From the NCBI GenBank assembly GCA_964609625.1, contig CAZSRS010000008.1, positions 62,001-126,000 on the forward strand: a stretch of 64,000 nucleotides of DNA, in the 5' to 3' direction. The DNA is from G963674665 sp964609625 (GTDB lineage Bacteria > Desulfobacterota > Desulfovibrionia > Desulfovibrionales > Desulfovibrionaceae). Under the pieces are notes generated by a model. It was given only the letters and a program-made list of their open reading frames with translations. It did no database searches and was not told the origin of the DNA. How positions within the stretch are numbered: position 1 is the stretch's first letter; every line of letters starts with the position of its first letter. A program made the position numbers and the translations under genes. Shown here in pieces: positions 61,282-64,000 of the stretch.

Positions 61282-62259
61282 ATGCAGCAGCTGGGAATGG
61301 GACAGGCCGTGAATCAGGCCCTGCGCGAGGAAATGCGGCGCGACCCCAACGTGTTCCTCGCCGGAGAGGGCGTGGGAGTGAGCATCCACGTCAACCCCAT
61401 GCTCCCCACCACCGGGCTTCTGGAGGAATTCGGCTCCAAGCGGGTGCGCGACACGCCCGTGTCCGAGGCCGCCATCGCCGGTCTGGCGGTTGGCGCGGCC
61501 GAGGCCGGCCTGCGCCCCGTGGTGGAGATCATGTTCAACCCCTTCTTCACCCTGGCCTCGGACATGATCGTCAACCACGCGGCCAAGCTCCGCTATCTTT
61601 CCGGAGGCAAGTCCAGCTTCCCCTTGGTGGTGCGCATGAAGACAGGCGCCGGCTTTGGCGCCGGCTGCCAGCATGCGCACAACCTCGAGGCCTGGGTGGC
61701 ACACTGCCCCGGCCTGAAGGTGGTCATGCCCTCCACGCCGGCGGACGCCAAGGGCCTGCTCAAGTCCGCCATCCGCGACGACAACCCGGTGGTGTTCATC
61801 GAGGACATGCTGCTCTATTTCGCGCCCGGCCCGGTGCCCGAGGAGGAGTATCTGACACCGATCGGCAAGGCCGAGGTCAAGCGCCTCGGCAGGGATGTCA
61901 GCGTGGTGACCTGGGGCAAGATGCTCGGCGTGGCCTTCAAGGCCGCGGAGCAACTGGCCCGGGAGGGCGTGGAACTGGAGGTGGTGGATCTGCGCTCCCT
62001 GGTGCCCCTGGACAGCGAGACCATCCTGGAGTCGGTGCGCAGGACCGGCAGGCTGGTGGTGCTGCACGAGGCCACGCGGACCGGCGGTTTTGCCGGTGAG
62101 GTGGCGGCCGTGGTCATGGAACAGGCCTTTGACAGCCTCAAGGCGCCCCTGCGGCGGGTTACCGGGCCGGACATCCCCGTGCCGGCCAGCCCCCCGTTGG
62201 AGCGGTACTATATCCCAAACGAGGGGCGGCTGACCGCCGCGGTCAAGGAGATACTCTGA
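61282..62259 (+). CDS. 2-oxoacid dehydrogenase E1 component, beta subunit
   Basis: A 325-residue transketolase-like beta subunit. Conserved features are 'PNVFLAGEGVGVSIHVNPML' (Glu contacting ThDP), 'RVRDTPVSEAAIAGLAVGAA', 'GCQHAHNLEAWVAHCPGLKV' and, in the C-terminal half, 'GVELEVVDLRSLVPLDSETI' with 'GRLVVLHEATRTGGFAGEVA'. Together with the alpha subunit it forms an alpha2beta2 E1. GGAAGGACG precedes ATG 61282. The TGA stop is the start of a repeat hairpin, after which a GNAT gene follows, not an E2 gene. Confidence 0.92.
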   Translation: MQQLGMGQAVNQALREEMRRDPNVFLAGEGVGVSIHVNPMLPTTGLLEEFGSKRVRDTPVSEAAIAGLAVGAAEAGLRPVVEIMFNPFFTLASDMIVNHAAKLRYLSGGKSSFPLVVRMKTGAGFGAGCQHAHNLEAWVAHCPGLKVVMPSTPADAKGLLKSAIRDDNPVVFIEDMLLYFAPGPVPEEEYLTPIGKAEVKRLGRDVSVVTWGKMLGVAFKAAEQLAREGVELEVVDLRSLVPLDSETILESVRRTGRLVVLHEATRTGGFAGEVAAVVMEQAFDSLKAPLRRVTGPDIPVPASPPLERYYIPNEGRLTAAVKEIL

Positions 62260-63557
62260 TACCACGGTGCGATCGAAGAGCGCACGTGGTATCGCGCGAC
62301 AGGACGCCGCGCCTCTCGCTCGGCAAACAACGCCCCCATGACCAAGGAGCAGTGAAGATGCCGCGAATCACCATCCGGGACGAGACAGCGGCGGATGTTG
62401 AGCGCATCGCCGCGATTACCGAAGCCGCCTTTGCCGACCACCCTCACAGCAGCCACACGGAGCAGTTCATCATCGCGGAACTGCGGGCTGCGGAAGCCCT
62501 GACTCTTTCCCTTGTCACCGAGAGCGGAGGTGAGGTGGTGGGGCACATCGCCTTCTCGCCGGTGACCTTTTCCGACCACAGCGTGGGCTGGTACGGCATG
62601 GGGCCGGTGTCCGTGGAACCCATGCTTCAGCGGCAGGGCATCGGCACGGCCCTGGTGCGCGAGGGACTGGAGCGCCTGCGTGCGTTGGGCGCGCACGGAT
62701 GCGTGCTGGTGGGGGACCCGCACTTCTATGAGCGCTTCGGCTTCAGGAGCCTGCCCCAGGTGACGCACGAAGGGGTGCCGCAGGAGTTCTGCCTCACCCT
62801 GCCCTTTGCCACGCGGATACCCCAAGGGGCGGTGCGCTTCCATCCGGGATTCGCGGCGCAGTGCTGAGACCACCGTCGCAAGCGCGGGTGGGACAAGGAT
62901 GGGCCGCTTTCCCCAGCTTTCCAGTGCACCGCTTGAAATGGATTTACCCTGCTCGTCGAAGTGCCTTTTCAGATGCCGTTCGGTGAGTGGGAGCCCAGCA
63001 AGCATGGCCAGCACCAGGACGGCGCAGGAAAAGAGCAGCGAGACCAGGGGTTTCATGGTCATGATGCTGACAGCCTGGCAGGCAATGGTGACCACGGCGG
63101 CGGCGAGCATCAGATTCGCGCTGTAACGTTGCGCTTCGTCCCAGACTTCCTGACCGCGCATGGACGTGGCCGTCCGGTACCCGGTCGTCTCGTTGATCTC
63201 CGGCGGCGGGGTGCCGTGGATGTACAGGGCGAAACCGAACAGCAACGGGCCGAGGAGCAGATGCAGGAGCAGAAGAGCGCGCGGGCTTTTTGGGGGCGTA
63301 GCCGCATCACCACCCCAGCGCCAGCGTGGCGGCTCCCCTTTCAGCCAACATATGCCGACAAGCAGGGCCGTGAGCACGATGGTGTAGAGCAGATAGTGGG
63401 GGAGGGCCCGATCCGGCGGGAACACAAACACGCCGCCCACGAGCAGTGCCAAGAAGGCCAACAGGACGACCCAGCCCTGCCAGCAGGACGGCAGCCCCCA
63501 ACCCCAGCCGTATTTCTTCGCGTAGAACCACACCTTGGGCTCGTCTGGTGCGTGCAT
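62208..63557 (-). CDS. SdpI-type membrane protein, frame running past its expected stop
   Basis: The frame codes 449 residues, but only the first ~204 (63557 to about 62946) look real. They are an N-terminal two-helix part ('WFYAKKYGWGWGLPSCWQGW', ending GEPPRWRWGG) and an SdpI-like part ('YRTATSMRGQEVWDEAQRYS' and 'TERHLKRHFDEQG'), with about six membrane segments. A TAA at 62946-62944 lies one base out of frame right after DEQG, so one base seems lost and translation may continue antisense to the GNAT gene. GGAGGAG lies six bases before ATG 63557. SdpI confers immunity to a killing peptide in Bacillus; the function here is unknown. Confidence 0.6.
   Translation of the reverse strand: MHAPDEPKVWFYAKKYGWGWGLPSCWQGWVVLLAFLALLVGGVFVFPPDRALPHYLLYTIVLTALLVGICWLKGEPPRWRWGGDAATPPKSPRALLLLHLLLGPLLFGFALYIHGTPPPEINETTGYRTATSMRGQEVWDEAQRYSANLMLAAAVVTIACQAVSIMTMKPLVSLLFSCAVLVLAMLAGLPLTERHLKRHFDEQGKSISSGALESWGKRPILVPPALATVVSALRRESRMEAHRPLGYPRGKGQGEAELLRHPFVRHLGQAPEAEALIEVRVPHQHASVRAQRTQALQSLAHQGRADALPLKHGFHGHRPHAVPAHAVVGKGHRREGDVPHHLTSALGDKGKSQGFRSPQFRDDELLRVAAVRVVGKGGFGNRGDALNIRRCLVPDGDSRHLHCSLVMGALFAEREARRPVARYHVRSSIAPWYQSISLTAAVSRPSFGI
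62257..62312 (+). repeat. Stop-codon-linked repeat behind the E1 beta gene
   Basis: Hairpin 1: GATACCACG (62258-62266) with CGTGGTATC (62285-62293), extended by TGCG/CGCA over a one-base bulge; its GA belongs to the TGA stop. Hairpin 2: GCGCGAC-AGGAC-GCCGCGC (62294-62312). The stem letters differ from the 59984 copy on both sides while pairing is kept. Confidence 0.8.
62358..62867 (+). CDS. GNAT N-acetyltransferase (YhbS-like)
   Basis: A 169-residue acetyl-CoA-dependent N-acetyltransferase. The acetyl-CoA loop lies in 'VSVEPMLQRQGIGTALVREG' (Q/R-x2-G-x-G/A), with the following 'GAHGCVLVGDPHFYERFGFR' typical of YhbS-like proteins. The acceptor is unknown. AAGGAG precedes ATG 62358. On the opposite strand the frame of the SdpI-type gene runs through all of it, most likely through a lost stop codon; the codon pattern and motifs favour this strand. 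Confidence 0.88.
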   Translation: MPRITIRDETAADVERIAAITEAAFADHPHSSHTEQFIIAELRAAEALTLSLVTESGGEVVGHIAFSPVTFSDHSVGWYGMGPVSVEPMLQRQGIGTALVREGLERLRALGAHGCVLVGDPHFYERFGFRSLPQVTHEGVPQEFCLTLPFATRIPQGAVRFHPGFAAQC

Positions 63558-63599
63558 CCGCATCTCCTCCGTGTTGACGTTGCGGTACAAAAAGCGCGG

Positions 63600-63914
63600 T
63601 CATGTTCTCCAGGCAATGCCAGCCAGTACCACGGCCTGGATAAGCAGCAGGAGCAGGGAAAGGGAGAAGGCGATCTTGGCGGCGATGCGCTGCCGGCTGC
63701 GCTCGAACTGGAAGTGGCTGCGCCATGTGGCGGCCACGAAGAGCAGGTACAGGACATTCAAGACGCCTCCGAGCATGAACGCGGCCATGGCGATCAGCGC
63801 ATACCCGAAGCCGTCCATGCACCCTCTGGAGAACAGGGCCTGATACACCGCCGCCACGAGAAAAGGAACGCCGACAACGGCAAGAGGAACGAATCCGATG
63901 TAGGGCCGCAGCAT
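63600..63914 (-). CDS. Small membrane protein of unknown function
   Basis: A 104-residue protein with three hydrophobic segments ('FVPLAVVGVPFLVAAVYQAL', 'YALIAMAAFMLGGVLNVLYL', 'IAFSLSLLLLLIQAVVLAGI') and a basic loop between the second and third (RSHFQFERSRQR). I do not recognise the family. It ends 43 bases before the SdpI-type gene on the same strand, so the two are probably co-transcribed and may act together. Confidence 0.6.
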   Translation of the reverse strand: MLRPYIGFVPLAVVGVPFLVAAVYQALFSRGCMDGFGYALIAMAAFMLGGVLNVLYLLFVAATWRSHFQFERSRQRIAAKIAFSLSLLLLLIQAVVLAGIAWRT

Positions 63915-64000
63915 CTCAAACCCTGTGGTTCACGTTCACGCTCCCGGACGTGTCCGGTGTTGCGGGTGTCGTTTACACAGCCTGGGCCACCAGCCGGAGA

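Noticed and set aside
1..64000. tRNA, rRNA, CRISPR array, prophage or intact insertion sequence
   Set aside because: No cloverleaf-like segment, rRNA stretch, regularly spaced repeat-spacer array, integrase, phage structural gene or transposase was found by reading; a covariance search (tRNAscan, Infernal) would be decisive.

Overview
The window comes from a GC-rich, strictly respiratory anaerobe of the Desulfovibrio type (Desulfobacterota, Desulfovibrionales). The strongest evidence is a complete hmc operon (46666-53018). It encodes a 16-heme periplasmic cytochrome, a Tat-exported four-cluster ferredoxin subunit, an NrfD-like membrane subunit, a 55-residue HmcD, a NarI-like subunit and an HdrD-like subunit. 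It is followed by the Rrf1-type and Rrf2-type regulators known beside hmc in Desulfovibrio. Many PAS-containing sensors with Cys-rich loops, a PerR/peroxiredoxin pair and a large multiheme cytochrome fit the same picture. This assignment is inference from gene content; no rRNA or other phylogenetic marker is present.

Layout. 0-10 kb: a 5'-truncated lipoprotein-like gene, a MerR-like regulator, an orphan TRAP solute-binding protein, an M23 peptidoglycan peptidase, a hypothetical protein, a PilB/GspE ATPase, an EAL-HDOD protein and a PAP2 phosphatase. 10-21 kb: signalling block (thioredoxin-like protein without CxxC, receiver-TPR protein, receiver with degenerate HD-GYP domain, CCA-adding-enzyme-like protein, PAS histidine kinase, methyl-accepting protein). 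21-29 kb: perR-peroxiredoxin operon, DUF1848/SRAP pair, RNase H-like protein, leuB, an OmpA/L,D-transpeptidase fusion lipoprotein and pyrF. 29.8-36.5 kb: sugar-phosphate transferase, AMP-ligase overlapping a DUF362 ferredoxin-like gene, diguanylate cyclase, AraC-GyrI regulator, methyltransferase. 36.5-40.9 kb: an AT-rich, gene-poor island with a methyltransferase and a polysaccharide deacetylase-TPR fusion, bordered by a FemAB/CelD-like acyltransferase (40.9-42.0 kb).

42-60 kb is the electron-transfer centre. A two-gene unit reads leftward: a CydA-like membrane protein, then a CydA-like membrane domain fused to eight c-type heme motifs. It diverges from hmc, which reads rightward. Between the two lie a predicted promoter with a palindrome in its spacer and, ahead of hmcA, a strikingly regular array of near-identical half-sites with 25-bp period. 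Behind hmcF the order is usp, two near-identical single-domain receivers, a receiver-PAS-PAS kinase, rrf2 and a PAS kinase whose periplasmic domain has a CxxCH heme motif. Together they suggest redox-sensed control of transmembrane electron flow.

60-64 kb: 2-oxoacid dehydrogenase E1 alpha and beta without E2/E3, a GNAT acetyltransferase, an SdpI-type membrane protein whose stop codon seems lost through an indel, and a small membrane protein. A dispersed family of stem-loop repeats starts at the TGA stop codon of several unrelated genes (965, 12494, 59983, 62257). No tRNA, rRNA, CRISPR array, intact insertion sequence or prophage was recognised.
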